Shown in pieces: positions 1 through 11,605 of a stretch of DNA of 64,000 bases. Position 1 is the first letter of the stretch. Every line of letters starts with the position of its first letter. This DNA comes from Panulirus ornatus (taxonomy: Eukaryota; Arthropoda; Malacostraca; Decapoda; Palinuridae), in NCBI RefSeq assembly GCF_036320965.1, contig NC_092235.1, forward strand, positions 26,573,476 through 26,637,475. The letters are read 5' to 3'. The notes beneath the pieces were generated by a model, which had not been told where the DNA came from, ran no database searches, and worked only from the letters and a program-made list of their open reading frames with translations. A program made the position numbers and the translations under genes.

Positions 1-18
1 GCTGAGTGGGTCGGGCGG

Positions 19-41
19 TGACGTCAGATCTCATGACGTCA
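19..41 (+). promoter_or_regulatory. Pair of perfect CRE palindromes
   Basis: TGACGTCA at 19-26 and 34-41, 15 bases apart, upstream of the possible exon at 99. Confidence 0.35.
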
Positions 42-98
42 CATCGAAGGCCATGGCGTCATAGTTAACTTATGTATTTTTTTTTCTCTTGTCAACAG

Positions 99-158
99 AC
101 TGGAGTGAGGCGGTGATGCCCTTGTTGCACGGAGATGAAAACCTGTCAATGCTACCCG
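99..158 (+). CDS. Possible small internal coding exon (20 codons)
   Basis: A T-rich pyrimidine tract ends in GTCAACAG at 91-98 and the sequence is followed by a strong donor, CCG|GTGAGT, at 159. Only one of the three frames is open through the 60 bases. It starts with two bases that finish a split codon, reads WSEAVMPLLHGDENLSMLP, and ends with one base of the next codon. The product is not recognised. The exon ends in phase 1, whereas the next supported exon at 21340 needs two bases from upstream, so they cannot be joined directly without a frameshift and early stop. A bridging exon with length of 1 mod 3 is required, or this exon belongs to another transcript. Splice signals are good; the coding call is inference. 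Confidence 0.5.
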
Positions 159-307
159 GTGAGTATTGTCGTTTGTTTGTTTGTATTTGTTAGTTTGTTA
201 GAGTGTTCCTTGGTCTTTTTATGTGCTTGTAGAAATTGTATTAGATAGGCCGTGTGGATGTGTATCTTTGTATAACTGTGTCATTAGATTTTAGGTATAC
301 ATATATA

Positions 308-338
308 TAGATAGATAGAGAGATAGATAGGTAGATAG

Positions 339-392
<54 letters not shown>
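308..392. repeat. (TAGA)n then (GA)n microsatellite
   Basis: TAGA units from 308 grade into pure GA at about 357-392. Confidence 0.97.
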
Positions 393-395
<3 letters not shown>

Positions 396-859
396 TGGTG
401 TGCATAACTGCGATCAAGATTGGGTTGATAGTGACGTGTGTGTGTGTGTGTTGGTTGTGGCCCAGGTAGGGGCGTGGGGAGGTGAAGACGGCGGAACTGG
501 CCAATTTGGGAGCTTCCGTCGTTGGTCAGAGAATTAAGAGCACAGGGGAGAGGGGCTTGGGAGGGTGTCCCTGGCGAACACCAGGTGGGCAGAGGGACAA
601 GGAGTTCCTCCCACGACCTTTTGCCTAAGGCAGGGCAAGCGCGTAGCCCGCACCGCACATATCTGACGCTACACTTCTTCCCGTCAATTATAAACTCTGT
701 TGGTTGGTCTGGTGTTGTTGACCATGCATGTGATCTTCACTACAGGACTCCATCACTGACTCGTGGAGTACACCGTAGTACACTGAATACGATGTCGAAC
801 ATCAGTTTTTTTTTTTTTACTTGACCCTATAATGACTTCAGTCGTCGAGTTTGCTAACG

Positions 860-881
860 GACACACACACACACACCGAAT

Positions 882-955
<74 letters not shown>
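860..955. repeat. (AC)n then (CT)n microsatellites
   Basis: AC at 860-876 and an uninterrupted CT run at 887-955. Confidence 0.97.
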
Positions 956-958
<3 letters not shown>

Positions 959-1597
959 TCGAGGGTTCTCACACCACCACACCCCCATCATTTGCCCTGG
1001 TCAGCCCTCTCTTCTCAGTGTGCTCCTCATGTCTCGTCCCTCCTCCATGATGGCTGGCTTCTAAGTGTCTTGCCACGTCTTCATATGAACCTTACTGATC
1101 TGTCTTGCCTCTTTCCCCGTGTCCTTCTGCTGTGCAGTGTTACTGCGACGTGTCCTTAATGGTTTATGATAATGTATCTTCCTTTTACTTCCATCTTACT
1201 GGGCCAGTCATTACATAACTAGTTATTAATAAGTCTTTTTGTCCACGTTTTCTGTCAGTCATCTTGATCCTCCCATTCTACATCTAGTCTTGTTCGCAGA
1301 GCATCTCGCATGATATTATACTTCGTTTATCTGTGTTTCGTATGATTTTTGAAAAGTACTTAGGCTGTAGCTGCTGTCTGTAGGATATGTGGGATAACAC
1401 TCTCTTGACTCATGGTTGTATTTGCTGCTGTGGTGTTATGTTCTGTGTTTGTCAGCTCCCTGACCTGTCTGTACTTGTTTTCCTTGTCGTGTTTGCTTTC
1501 GACACGTTGTCTGACGTGGAATTGAAGGTAAAAAAACACTATCCTTTTTGTTTTCCGTTGAACTGGTTTTGTACATATGGCTTTGTGGTGTGTTTGT

Positions 1598-1598
<1 letters not shown>

Positions 1599-1658
<60 letters not shown>

Positions 1659-1666
1659 GAGAGAGA
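1599..1666. repeat. (GA)n microsatellite
   Basis: About 33 GA units with one GG interruption. Confidence 0.97.
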
Positions 1667-2021
1667 AGGTAAGTGGTCCAGAATGACGAAGGAGAAATTA
1701 AAGAAAAAGAAAATTACTCAGTGGGGAATTAAAGGGTTGGGAGAAATGATCCGGGGAGAGTGGCTAGGGCAGTGAGAGTGGAGGGGAGAGTGAATAACCG
1801 GGTGAGAGTGAAGGGGAGAGTAGTGAGAGTGATAGAGCATGATAGATAAAGGAGCAAGGGAGTGGTTGATATAGTCCTCTGCAGTAGAGTTGGGGAGTAG
1901 AGCCACGCCCTCTCCCCACCTGTGGGAGAGCGGGAGGTGGGGAGAAGAGAGGGGAGAGTTGCAGGCTTGACCTCTGCTTGACCCTTGGCCTCTAGTGTCA
2001 GCGGGGTCACCAGGCACTGAA

Positions 2022-2335
2022 TGGGGTCGCCTGGGGTGAGGCCCTTGTATTGGGGTCAGCTGGGGTGAGGCCCTTATATTAGGGTCAGCTGGGGTGAGGC
2101 CCTTGTATTAGGGTCAGCTGGGGTGAGGCCCTTGTATTGGAGTCAGCTGGGGTGAGGCCCTTATATTGGGGTCAGCTGGGGTGAGGCCCTTGTATTAGGG
2201 GTCAGCTGGGGTGAGGCCCTTATATTAGGGGTCACCTGGGGTGAGGCCCTTGTATTAGGGTCAGCTGGGTGTGAAACCCTTATACTGGGTTCATCTAGGC
2301 CGTTATAATCAGGGTCAGCTGGGGTCATCCCCTTT
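2022..2335 (+). repeat. 30-bp minisatellite, about 10 copies
   Basis: Unit GGGGTCAGCTGGGGTGAGGC + CCTTGTATTA with occasional one-base length changes. Units are nearly identical at first and decay toward 2330. Each contains a CAGCTG E-box and a GGTGAGG donor-like word. Confidence 0.92.
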
Positions 2336-2759
2336 ATATTGAGGTCATTTGACGTTACTTTACTACACTCAGGGTCGAGCAGAATGCACTCGAGTTTGAT
2401 GAAACAAGTTGAGTGAACTATGATGCGCTTGAGCACAGGCGCACGAACACACTCACATGCTAACTGGTTTAGGTTTAGTGTCCTTGGGTTTACCTCAGAG
2501 ACGTGGTTTTGTATTGACAAAACTTGAGGTAGTTTTAGTGTGGGTTTAGTCCATCCTGGAGAGGGTATACCCCACGGCTGGCGTGACTGATGGGCGTGGT
2601 TGGCCGCCATGGGCGTGGCCGCGGTGGGCGGAGCTAGCGACACGCCCCTCGTGCATCACACTGTTGGTTGCCACGTTTTTTTCCCCCGGCCGTTGTCAGG
2701 GTTGATTAGGTCGGTGTTCTGAGGGTTTTGTGTCGTACCCTCGCCCTTGTTGTTCGTGA

Positions 2760-3005
2760 TGGCTTTAAGTCTTGTTTGGTGAAATGTTCTTGTTAAGGTA
2801 ATTGTTGGTGATGTAACTGTTCTTGCGCGTGTGTTCCTACGCAATTTCTAGTGTAATTGTTTTGGTTTATTTTTTTTCGGGACTGTAAGTGTTGTTCATG
2901 TTTTTGTCTTGCTAGTGTAATTTCATAATTCTTTTCAGTGTAATTCTTATTAATGTAATTCTTACGTGTGTAATTGTTCTTAGATGTAATTGTTCGTTTA
3001 ATTGA
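2760..3005 (+). repeat. Degenerate short repeat with GTGTAATTGTTCTTA
   Basis: About ten imperfect units of 18-25 bases built on GTGTAATT. Copies are strongly diverged. Confidence 0.55.
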
Positions 3006-3194
3006 ATCATGTCAGATTATTACCTATTTATAATTACTTAATAATACTGTATAGTGTCAGCATTACTTATATTTGTTGTGGTTAACTCTCTGGGGGTCAG
3101 GGTCGGTCAGGGGTCATGGAGCTTGGTCCCTTGAACAGGGAGAACAGCTTGCGCTGATTGGTTAAAAGCCCTTGAGCATGACCTGACGTCTTGC

Positions 3195-3345
3195 GAGGGT
3201 CAGGTCAGAGGTCATGCTATTATAGGAATCGTACCGTTGTGTTCAAGGCTTCTGTCGTGTTCAGAGGGTCATACCGTCCTGCGCAAGGGTCGTACCGTCC
3301 TGCGCAAGGGTCGATCCGTCGTACCCAAGGGTATTTTGTGTTACC
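3195..3345 (+). repeat. Composite repeat: DR1 core plus 21-bp units
   Basis: GGGTCAGGTCAGAGGTCATG at 3197-3216 is followed by three or four 21-bp units (GGGTCGTACCGTCCTGCGCAA). It is the right half of the palindromic family described in the findings. Confidence 0.75.
3202..3214 (+). promoter_or_regulatory. Perfect DR1 nuclear-receptor-type site
   Basis: AGGTCA G AGGTCA in the core of the composite repeat at 3195. Same caution as for the site at 19216. Confidence 0.4.
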
Positions 3346-3503
3346 GAGTCCGTCTCTCCCTCCTGTATTAGTGCTTGTCTTTGTCCTGCACGAATCGCCG
3401 TGTGTGACGTGAGGATTTGCACGAGTGTGTTTAGATTCGAGAGGGAATTGAGTGCGTGAGCTTCGCTGAGAATGAGATTCGTGTGTTTGTTTGGGGCGTT
3501 TAA

Positions 3504-3505
<2 letters not shown>

Positions 3506-3537
<32 letters not shown>
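3506..3537. repeat. (CA)n microsatellite
   Basis: Sixteen CA units. Confidence 0.97.
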
Positions 3538-3539
<2 letters not shown>

Positions 3540-3694
3540 TGTATAAATGACAGATACATTAATACCTAAACATCCTCTGACATTTCGGGTCGGCTGGGGT
3601 GGTGATGTGGCGAACAAAGGAGCATCGCCTGGAGTGGCGGCAGCCAGGCAGGCAGGCTGGCAGGGAGGGAGCCTTGACGCCCTCCTATGTTTTT

Positions 3695-3875
3695 CCCGCC
3701 AGCAATGTCGCTCGGCACGTCACGTGACCTTGAGCCGGCCGCGTGACGTTATTTCCGCCATCAGGTGCGCGGCAAAAACGCAGAAAAACGAGGCAGCGCG
3801 CAGGAAGTCCAGCTGGGATTGCGCGGGAAACTATATCCTGAGCAGGAAGCCGAGATGGCGGCTGTAAGTGTTCAA
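3695..3875 (+). promoter_or_regulatory. Candidate CpG-rich promoter and first exon
   Basis: CpG-rich patch with an E-box (TCACGTGACC), a CRE-like CGTGACGTTA and, at 3848-3868, CCGAGATGGCGGCT|GTAAGT. This gives a start codon with good context, three codons (MAA) and a consensus donor. The GATGGCGGC word is also a YY1-type motif. The exon would end in phase 0, which does not match the 21340 exon. A pyrimidine-tract acceptor (TTTTTCCCGCCAG) lies upstream at 3690-3702. Confidence 0.3.
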
Positions 3876-5070
3876 TATATCCTGGGCAGGAAACCGGGAT
3901 GTCGGATGTGAATATTTCAGTATCTTTAATAATAAAGAATTCGTAAGATATGCGTAATAATTGGATGTTACATTCTTGCGAAATGTTGGGGAGGCGTGTT
4001 GTGGTTGGAGGGGAGAGGAGGAGGGGAGGTGTTGTCCGCAAGACCTTGATGATGTTATTCCCAGGAGGGCTGGCTGGGGCTTGCCACGACCGAATACAGT
4101 TGCCATCCAGAATGTAATTATGTCTCTTGGCAATTATATTTTTTTTTTATGTTGTTCAGACGAGATACTTGATATCTCTGTTGCTTCAACACGGAGTGGT
4201 GATTGCTTTTACCCTTGGTCAGATGCATTTAATGAAGACATGTCGCTCTTCTTGAAAAATGTAATAGACCTGGAATAAAATCCGTTCCCATGTTTGATTG
4301 TAGGATTTTTTTTATGTATTTTTCTTGGAGAACTTTTGAGGCTGTGAAAACTGATGTCTCTGTGATGGTTTTAGTGTCCTTTTCGTTTACAAGGTACATG
4401 GTGAGATTTTAGACATATTGAAAGGTGTGCCTGTGTGTGTGTGGGGGGGGGGGGGTGTAAACATTTGGAATATAATTTTGAAAATTGGTTTTGTAGAATG
4501 TTGGCCTCACAGGTTCCTCACTAGAGCTCTACACGGCGGTACGACCCTTGAGCACGGTGGCATTCAATGGTCGTTTGAATATCAGAAAAATAACGTTGAC
4601 AAAAATCCATTGAATATAAATACGGTTCATGAAAAAGATATTTGAAGGTCATTTTTCTTTTTTTATTCAGGTACATTTTGACGGGAATAGAAGGATGGCA
4701 GAAAATTAGGTATATTGAAAAGTAAAACTGATAGGGTACGAAGAAAATGTAAATAGAATGTTTCGGGTAATTGGCCCCGGTCTTAGAAAATGGTAAGTGG
4801 AACTTCAAGAGGCAGGCTGATAAGCCCTTTGGAAAACATGGCTAATTAACCGGGTTTTCTCGAGGGCTGCGGAGAGGAATGGTTTGGTTGATCATAATAG
4901 TGCTGTGGGGTTAGTTAGGTTAGCACAGGCTGCGGGGTTAGAGAGGGGAATCAGTATTATTGGAAGTTAGACATGGAAGGAGGTTTTTCGAGGCTATTGT
5001 GTTTACTCTGCTGAATGACAGATGTAAATATGTCTTTCCTCATATTACTGATTCTTTCATTTCTGAGTTC

Positions 5071-5125
5071 AATGGACGGTATGATCCTTGAACACGACGG
5101 TACGATATTTGGGCACGACCGGTAT
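5071..5125 (-). repeat. 21-bp repeat, left (inverted) arm
   Basis: Two units of TACGATCCTTGAACACGACG type, in the opposite orientation to the array that starts at 5147. Confidence 0.8.
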
Positions 5126-5146
5126 CAGGAATACCTTGGTGCTTTA

Positions 5147-5356
5147 GGATCATACCGTCGTGCTCAAGGGTCGTACCGTCGTGCTCAAGGATCGTACCGT
5201 TGTGCTCAAGGATCGTACCGTCGTGCTCAAGGGTCGTACCGTCGTGCTCAAGGGTCATACCGTCGTGCTCAACGGTCGCACCAACGTGCTCAAGGATCGT
5301 ACCGTCGTGTTCAAGGATCGTACCGTCGTGCTCAAGGATCGTACCGTCGTGTTCAC
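5147..5356 (+). repeat. 21-bp minisatellite, 10 copies
   Basis: Unit GGATCGTACCGTCGTGCTCAA, 21 bases. Because 21 is a multiple of three, it gives open frames coding seven-residue repeats (AQGSYRR, VLKDRTV) on plus and (ILEHDGT) on minus; these are not genes. Confidence 0.93.
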
Positions 5357-5590
5357 TGTGGATACAAGTTATATAGATTCTGTCATGTTCATGGCACGCT
5401 AATTTCACTTGTAGGCGGAAGACATGATCTCTGTGTGACCTTCAGTTTAAAACTATATCGTTTGTTAATTTAGAGAGTAATTGAACAGTAAACAAAGAGT
5501 TGTGCCAAGGTTAGGAGAATACTCCACATCTTCCTCAGATGTAGAACACGAGACGAGACGAGACGAGATAAAGGTCAGGTTGACTGGGTG

Positions 5591-5666
5591 TGACGTCAGA
5601 CTTCGATAGGCCCTACGTCACCAGTATGACGTCGATAGCTTTTACGTCACAAGATGGCTGACGTCG
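5591..5666 (+). promoter_or_regulatory. Cluster of five CRE-like sites with YY1-like AAGATGGC
   Basis: TGACGTCA at 5591, TACGTCAC at 5614, TGACGTCG at 5627, TTACGTCA at 5642 and TGACGTCG at 5659, with AAGATGGCTG at 5651-5660. Such clusters bind CREB/ATF proteins in animals. Location in an intron makes an enhancer or alternative promoter possible; this is inference. Confidence 0.4.
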
Positions 5667-5924
5667 ACAACCATAGATCCAACTTTTATTTTTCATATTG
5701 AAAATGGCGACATACGATGGTTCTTACGTTACTCATGTCTTCCATTATCTTTAGCAATTTACTGAGTCATGACCCTGATGTAAAAGCAATGTTATTTATT
5801 ATGTCAGGGTTAGTGCTGGGCACGATGTTTAATTCTGCGTTATTACGTGACCTTCTGTGGTTGATTATTTCTGTGAGCGAAACAAAGTAGTGATACTAGG
5901 AAAATGCTCAAAATATTAGTGTAC

Positions 5925-6092
5925 GACCTTTGAAGACAGTGGTGCGACCCTTGAACACGTAGGTACGATCCCTTGAACACGACTTTGCGACCTTTGGGTG
6001 ACTTTTGACCTGACCCATGTGTGACGTCATAGGCTAAATCTTCCTACTTAAGTACTTAGGAGTCGTCTCGTCGTGCTCAAGGGTCGCAGCTG
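5925..6092. repeat. Composite repeat, inverted halves around DR1-like core
   Basis: Left half has CGACCCTTGAACACG units then TTTTGACCTGACCC at 6003-6016. A TGACGTCA lies at 6022. One right-hand unit, GTCGTGCTCAAGGGTCGCAG, is at 6069-6090. Confidence 0.65.
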
Positions 6093-6452
6093 TGAGGGTT
6101 ATTGGACCTCCCAAACCAAGAAATTGTACTCCATCTAAAGTAACGTAAGAGTTGATATATTGTAAACAGGGCATACGCCCTTTTTAAGTCTATTAGTATG
6201 TCGGATGGTTCAATAAATGTGTAAAAAGATGGTCTAGAAACAATAATTATATGTCTAGAATTATCATATAATTTCCATACCAAGAAGCTATGTAGTGTTA
6301 GGAAGAAGCCATCGTTGTATGCAAATTATACGGTTTTATTCCAGCAGACAATAAGTCAATTAGCATATAATCGCTCCATCTCCCTTTTATCAAAATATAA
6401 TTGTTCTATTGTTAGATGATGGATTGTATTTAAGTACGAAAGTGAAGAGAAG

Positions 6453-6456
<4 letters not shown>

Positions 6457-6534
<78 letters not shown>
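6457..6534. repeat. (AT)n microsatellite
   Basis: About 39 AT units. Confidence 0.97.
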
Positions 6535-7924
6535 TATTAATGCATTTGAATATGTTAAAGGAACGGTTCAGTAGCGAGAGGCTTTGGCGTAGGTCGTCTG
6601 TAGGGTTGGCAGGCCTGGTCCATGGTGGAAAGTGGTGTACGCACAACCAACTGTTTTAATGTCAATATTGGCGCTTAACGCACCGTTGCCTACCCCCGTC
6701 CGACGCCAAAGACATTCAAGTGAAACTCCGAATGCGTGATGTGTAATCTCTGTGAGAACGAGATTGATCAAGTGCGAACGAACAGAGAAGTTAACAAGAA
6801 AATATTACTGGCTCCATTTTCTTTGGCCTCCACTTGAAGGATCAAGATCTGGCTACTGCCAGCATCTTTTTTTTTTTTTTCTTCACTCGATGTTTTTAAA
6901 ATATACGACCATAAATACGAAACTTTACGTTTAACGTAAGATGGCTTGAATTTCATCACGCGCTTGGCTCTAGAAAGTTTAAGGTAGATGTTCTCATGAT
7001 TTTGAGGCAACGTGGCTGCGTTAGGGTATATTATTATTGGTCGTAGTGGAAAAAGAATATATTACCTGCCTCCCTCCCGCCATCACTGCTGTCTCCTTTG
7101 TCCTGGGTGATTGCCCGCGGCTGTTCCCGTCTCCCCTCCTTTATGGTCAGAAGATGGCTTGAGGAGCCACTCCGAACACCAGGAGCATCACACAGAGGGA
7201 GACAGTTCTGGAGTATTAAGGCCGAAGAGAAGTGCTTGGAGCCTCCATATTGACTGTAGCGCAACGAGAATGATTTAAACGGAGGACGCGATCGGGATTT
7301 TCTTCCATAAGCGTTTAATATCAGGGTAGTTTTGGCTTTTATTAGTTTGGAAGAAGATCCTGTCTATTCTGTTGGTCATCCTTAACGGAACAGTATGCTC
7401 AGCTTGATATAAATATGTGACGCGTTTGGTTTAAGAGTAGGTCTCCCGTCATGAACCGTTCTTTTTAAAAAAAAGAATTTTCTTCCACACAAACCCTACC
7501 ATTTGGTTCCATTGCAGTTGATAACCGTGCCATGAGTCATTCATGATTTGCAACCCAGTTCGGTCAACATTTCTTGACAGTTTAGAGGTAGTTTCTTATT
7601 GACTTTAGATTATGTGTGGAGTTAGAGAGACTTGAATGCGTTTATGAGTCTTGTCATTATGTAAGATACCATGTTATTTGCAAGTATTTGAAGCATTAAG
7701 GCTCTAGTGGGGTTTAGTATGAGGCCTCATGGGACCCATATTGTTTTTCATGGTCTTTATTATGTCCTTGTACCAGTCGCGTTATGTATTGTGTCAATGA
7801 TGTAGTTATTATGAGATAGGAACCATGATTGAACGGTGTGAACGATGGGTTTAGTCAGGCTGATAGATTCTGATATGGAGTTTCTTTGATGGGATATGTC
7901 AACTTACTTGTAACACCCCTTAAA

Positions 7925-8360
7925 TGTGAACACGACGGTACTACCCTTGAACATGACGGTACGACCGTTGAACACGACGGTACTACCCTTGAACACGACG
8001 GTGCGACCGTTGAACACGACGGTACGACCCTTGAACACGACGGTACGACCGTAGAACACGACGGTACGATCCTTGAACACGACGGTGCTACCATTGAATA
8101 CGACGGTACTACCCTTGAACACGACGGTACTACCCTTGAACACGACGGTACGACCCTTGAACACGACGGTACTACCCTTGAACACGACGGTACGACCCTT
8201 GAATACGACGGTACTACCCTTGAACACGACGATACGACCCTTGAACACGACAGTGCTACCATTGAATACGACGGTGCGACCCTTGAACATGACGGTATTA
8301 CCCTTGAACACGACGGTGCTATCCTTGAACACGACGGTACTACCCTCGAGCACGACCTTT
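7925..8360 (-). repeat. 21-bp minisatellite, about 20 copies
   Basis: Unit GAACACGACGGTACTACCCTT with point variants, 21 bases long throughout, so all frames stay open (166-172 codons on either strand). This is the largest array of the family in the window. It appears only in the left orientation with no right arm nearby. Confidence 0.95.
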
Positions 8361-8774
8361 GGGAACGGTGCATTGTTCTAACCTGATCTTTAAGGTTTAG
8401 TTTAAAGGATAAACCATTAGCTAGCTTAGCTCAAAGTTATCTTAGCAAACAGTCGAACAAGGCATCCTGGCTGGCATCGAACCATCGTGCTCGAGTGCTG
8501 AACGCGCGGAAATTATTGTTAAGTCGACCATTGTATAAATTTAAATCTTTTTTTTAAAGTCCAGAATTACGCTCACTTTATATTCCGCGGAGCGTAAAGT
8601 TGTGCGGTACACCTTAATATTCTCATGGAAGATCCTGGAAGGCTTGTCTCCCAAGTTATACACCAAAATGATAGAATAGAAGAGTGAGTGAGGTGTGAAA
8701 TTCCAGTGAGGAGCGCGAACGCCATATTAACACGCCGCGAAAACAGGAGAACGTCCGGGAACAGCTCTGTAGCC

Positions 8775-9030
8775 AGTAGACATAAGGGCCTAACCCCCTG
8801 CAGTACGACGCATCAACCTCTGCATTACGACGACTTAACCCTTTCCAGTACGACTTCACACCTTCAGTACGACGACTTTAGTCGTTGAGGACTGATGACT
8901 TTAACATCTTGAGTGCGACATTTTAACTCCTTCAGTACGACAATTATCGTACTCATGGGATGAAGTCGTCGTACTCTAAGCGGTAATATCGTCGAACTCA
9001 ATGAGATAAGTCGTACTGAATGGGTCAAGA
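8775..9030. repeat. Second TACGAC repeat family, inverted halves
   Basis: Units of 22-25 bases built on CAGTACGACGACTTTAACCC change orientation near 8950 to GTCGTCGTACTC-type units. Related loci lie at 26690-26965 and 46856-46945. The family resembles the 21-bp repeat in composition (GTACGAC) but has a different unit. Confidence 0.65.
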
Positions 9031-9554
9031 TATGTACACACATGTACCGGACCAGCCTGCTTGTTACTAGTGTTACCAGTAATTAGAAATCTCATTAGAT
9101 TTTCTTATATTTTATAAGATGGAAGATGCAGGAGGCAGCAAATGTTTAACAATGTTAATTACAGTCAGTCTCTGGTGTCATGGGCCAGGCTCCTGTAATG
9201 GCAATTTAACAGTACATTCATGTCGTCAGTTTGTTGTCCCCGTTTTCTGTTAATGAGATGTAACCCCATTGCATATGTCATGTTTTTTTTTTTTTGTTTT
9301 GTTACAAATATTTAGGTCATGTATCTCCCATACGACGCAATGACCATACACATTGGGTACAAGTGATACGATACTGATTATATATCGGGATAATTTGCTG
9401 TGATGCTGATGCTGGGGTAAGATAATGTTTTACTGTCATATGCAGATGCAGTGCCGATAAAACGATTTCCATCAGGTTTTATTTCCATTTCTGTGGACTT
9501 TTCAGTAGTTGATAGAATTAAAACCTTAAGACGAATTTTCGTAGAGACAAATAA

Positions 9555-9555
<1 letters not shown>

Positions 9556-9607
<52 letters not shown>
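9556..9607. repeat. (AT)n microsatellite
   Basis: About 26 AT units. Confidence 0.97.
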
Positions 9608-9610
<3 letters not shown>

Positions 9611-10095
9611 TGGATACTCCCGCGTTATTCTCTCGTATGTGAACGAACGCCGTAGTGTTGCTTACGTAAACAAAGATGGCGGCCACTCAGTCTAGGTTTG
9701 GCTTGAAAATAATTTTTCTTTTGTAGATTTGAGTTGAAGAGGGAGTTGGTATATTGAAAGACTGTGTATGTTGGTAAAAATTATTCTATTCTTTTGTTGT
9801 GTTGGTTTTGCGGTGAGAAATGAGGCGATGTCAATTGTACACCTTGGAATTGTGGTCTACTGCGGTGTAGCGGGAGACCCCAAGTGTAAACTTATATAGA
9901 ATATACTTCAATAATTCATCACGAGACTCCTATTATTCCTAGGGAAGATTATTATTATTATAGTTATGAATTATACGCGTTTTTGTTTACTCATATAACC
10001 CCATGGTAAATGTTTTAACTAAACTGGTTTGTTTAAATAATATTGTAACCGTGAAATAAATGAGTTACGAGAACTGGTGTTGAAAGGGTCTGTCG

Positions 10096-10870
10096 GTACG
10101 TGAGTGGTGCATGGCTGTACCGTCAAGGTACGTGAGTGGTGCGTGGCTGTACCGTCAAGGTACGTGAGTGGTGCGTGGCTGTACCGTCAAGGTACGTGAG
10201 TGGTGCGTGGTGTACCGTCAAGGTACGTGAGTGGTGCATGGCTGTACCATCAAGGTACGTGAGTGGTGCGTGGCTGTACCGTCAAGGTACGTGAGTGGTG
10301 CATGGCTGTACCATCAAGGTACGTGAGTGGTGCGTGGCTGTACTGTCAAGGTACGTGAGTGGTGCGTGGCTGTACCGTCAAGGTACGTGAGTGGTGCGTG
10401 GCTGTACCGTCAAGGTACGTGAGTGGTGCGTGGCTGTACCGTCAAGGTACGTGAGTGGTGCATGGCTGTACCGTCAAGGTACGTGAGTGGTGCGTGGCTG
10501 TACCGTCAAGGTACGTGAGTGGTGCATGGCTGTACCGTCAAGGTACGTGAGTGGTGCATGGCTGTACCATCAAGGTACGTGAGTGGTGCGTGGCTCTACC
10601 ATCAAGGTACGTGAGTGGTGCGTGGCTGTACTGTCAAGGTACGTGAGTGGTGCGTGGCTGTACCGTCAAGGTACGTGAGTGGTGCATGGCTCTACCATCA
10701 AGGTACGTGAGTGGTGCGTGGCTGTACCGTCAAGGTACGTGAGTGGTGCGTGGCTGTACCGTCAAGGTACGTGAGTGGTGCATGGCTGTACCGTCAAGGT
10801 ACGTGAGTGGTGCGTGGCTGTACCGTCAAGGTACGTGAGTGGTGCATGGCTGTACCGTCAAGGTACTTGA
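10096..10870 (+). repeat. 32-bp satellite, about 24 copies
   Basis: Unit GTACGTGAGTGGTGCGTGGC + TGTACCGTCAAG. Variants are limited (GCG/GCA, CTG/CTC, ACC/ACT) and are shared in higher-order pairs, showing recent homogenisation. Each unit carries GGTACGTGAGT, which matches a 5' splice site twice over (GTACGT and GTGAGT). Confidence 0.96.
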
Positions 10871-10927
10871 GTGCGTTGAGCGATTCTGTCTCAGTTCCTT
10901 GAGTACGATGACCAGATTGGCCTTCAA

Positions 10928-11605
10928 GATACGTGAGTATGATGGACGTCTGTCGTGATACGTGAGTATGGTGGATGTCTGTCTTGATACGTGAGTATGG
11001 TGGATGTCTGTCTTGATACGTGAGTATGGTGGACGTCTGTCTTGATACATGAGTATGGTGGATGTCTGTCTTGGTACGTGAGTATGGTGGATGTCTGTCT
11101 TGGTACGTGAGTATGGTGGATGTCTGTCTTGATACGTGAGTATGGTGGATGTCTGTCTTGATACATGAGTATGGTGGATGTCTGTCTTGATACGTGAGTA
11201 TGGTGGACGTCTGTCTTGATACGTGAGTATGGTGGACGTCTGTCTTGGTACGTGAGTATGGTGGATGTCTGTCTTGATACGTGAGTATGGTGGACGTCTG
11301 TCTTGGTACGTGAGTATGGTGGATGTCTGTCTTGATACGTGAGTATCGTGGACGTCTGTCTTGGAACGTGAGTATGGTGGATGTCTGTCTTGATACGTGA
11401 GTATGGTGGACGTCTGTCTTGGTACGTGAGTATGGTGGATGTCTGTCTTGATACGTGAGTATGGTGGACGTCTGTCTTGATACATGAGTATGGTGGATGT
11501 CTGTCTTGATACGTGAGTATGGTGGATGTCTGTCTTGGTACGTGAGTATGGTGGACGTCTGTCTTGATACGTGAGTATGATGGAGCCTATCTGGAGATGC
11601 ATGAG
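10928..11605 (+). repeat. 29-bp satellite, about 23 copies
   Basis: Unit GATACGTGAGTATGGTGGAT + GTCTGTCTT, with A/G and T/C variants. It starts about 60 bases after the 32-bp satellite and shares TACGTGAGT and GGTG with it. No stop occurs in any minus-strand frame, so it yields a spurious 296-codon frame of 29-residue repeats. Confidence 0.96.

Noticed and set aside
7855..8386. Open frames of 150-172 codons on both strands
   Set aside because: They translate the 21-bp minisatellite as seven-residue repeats; the frame is open on both strands, which marks an artefact.
10096..11605. CRISPR array
   Set aside because: Units are contiguous without unique spacers, and the DNA is eukaryotic.
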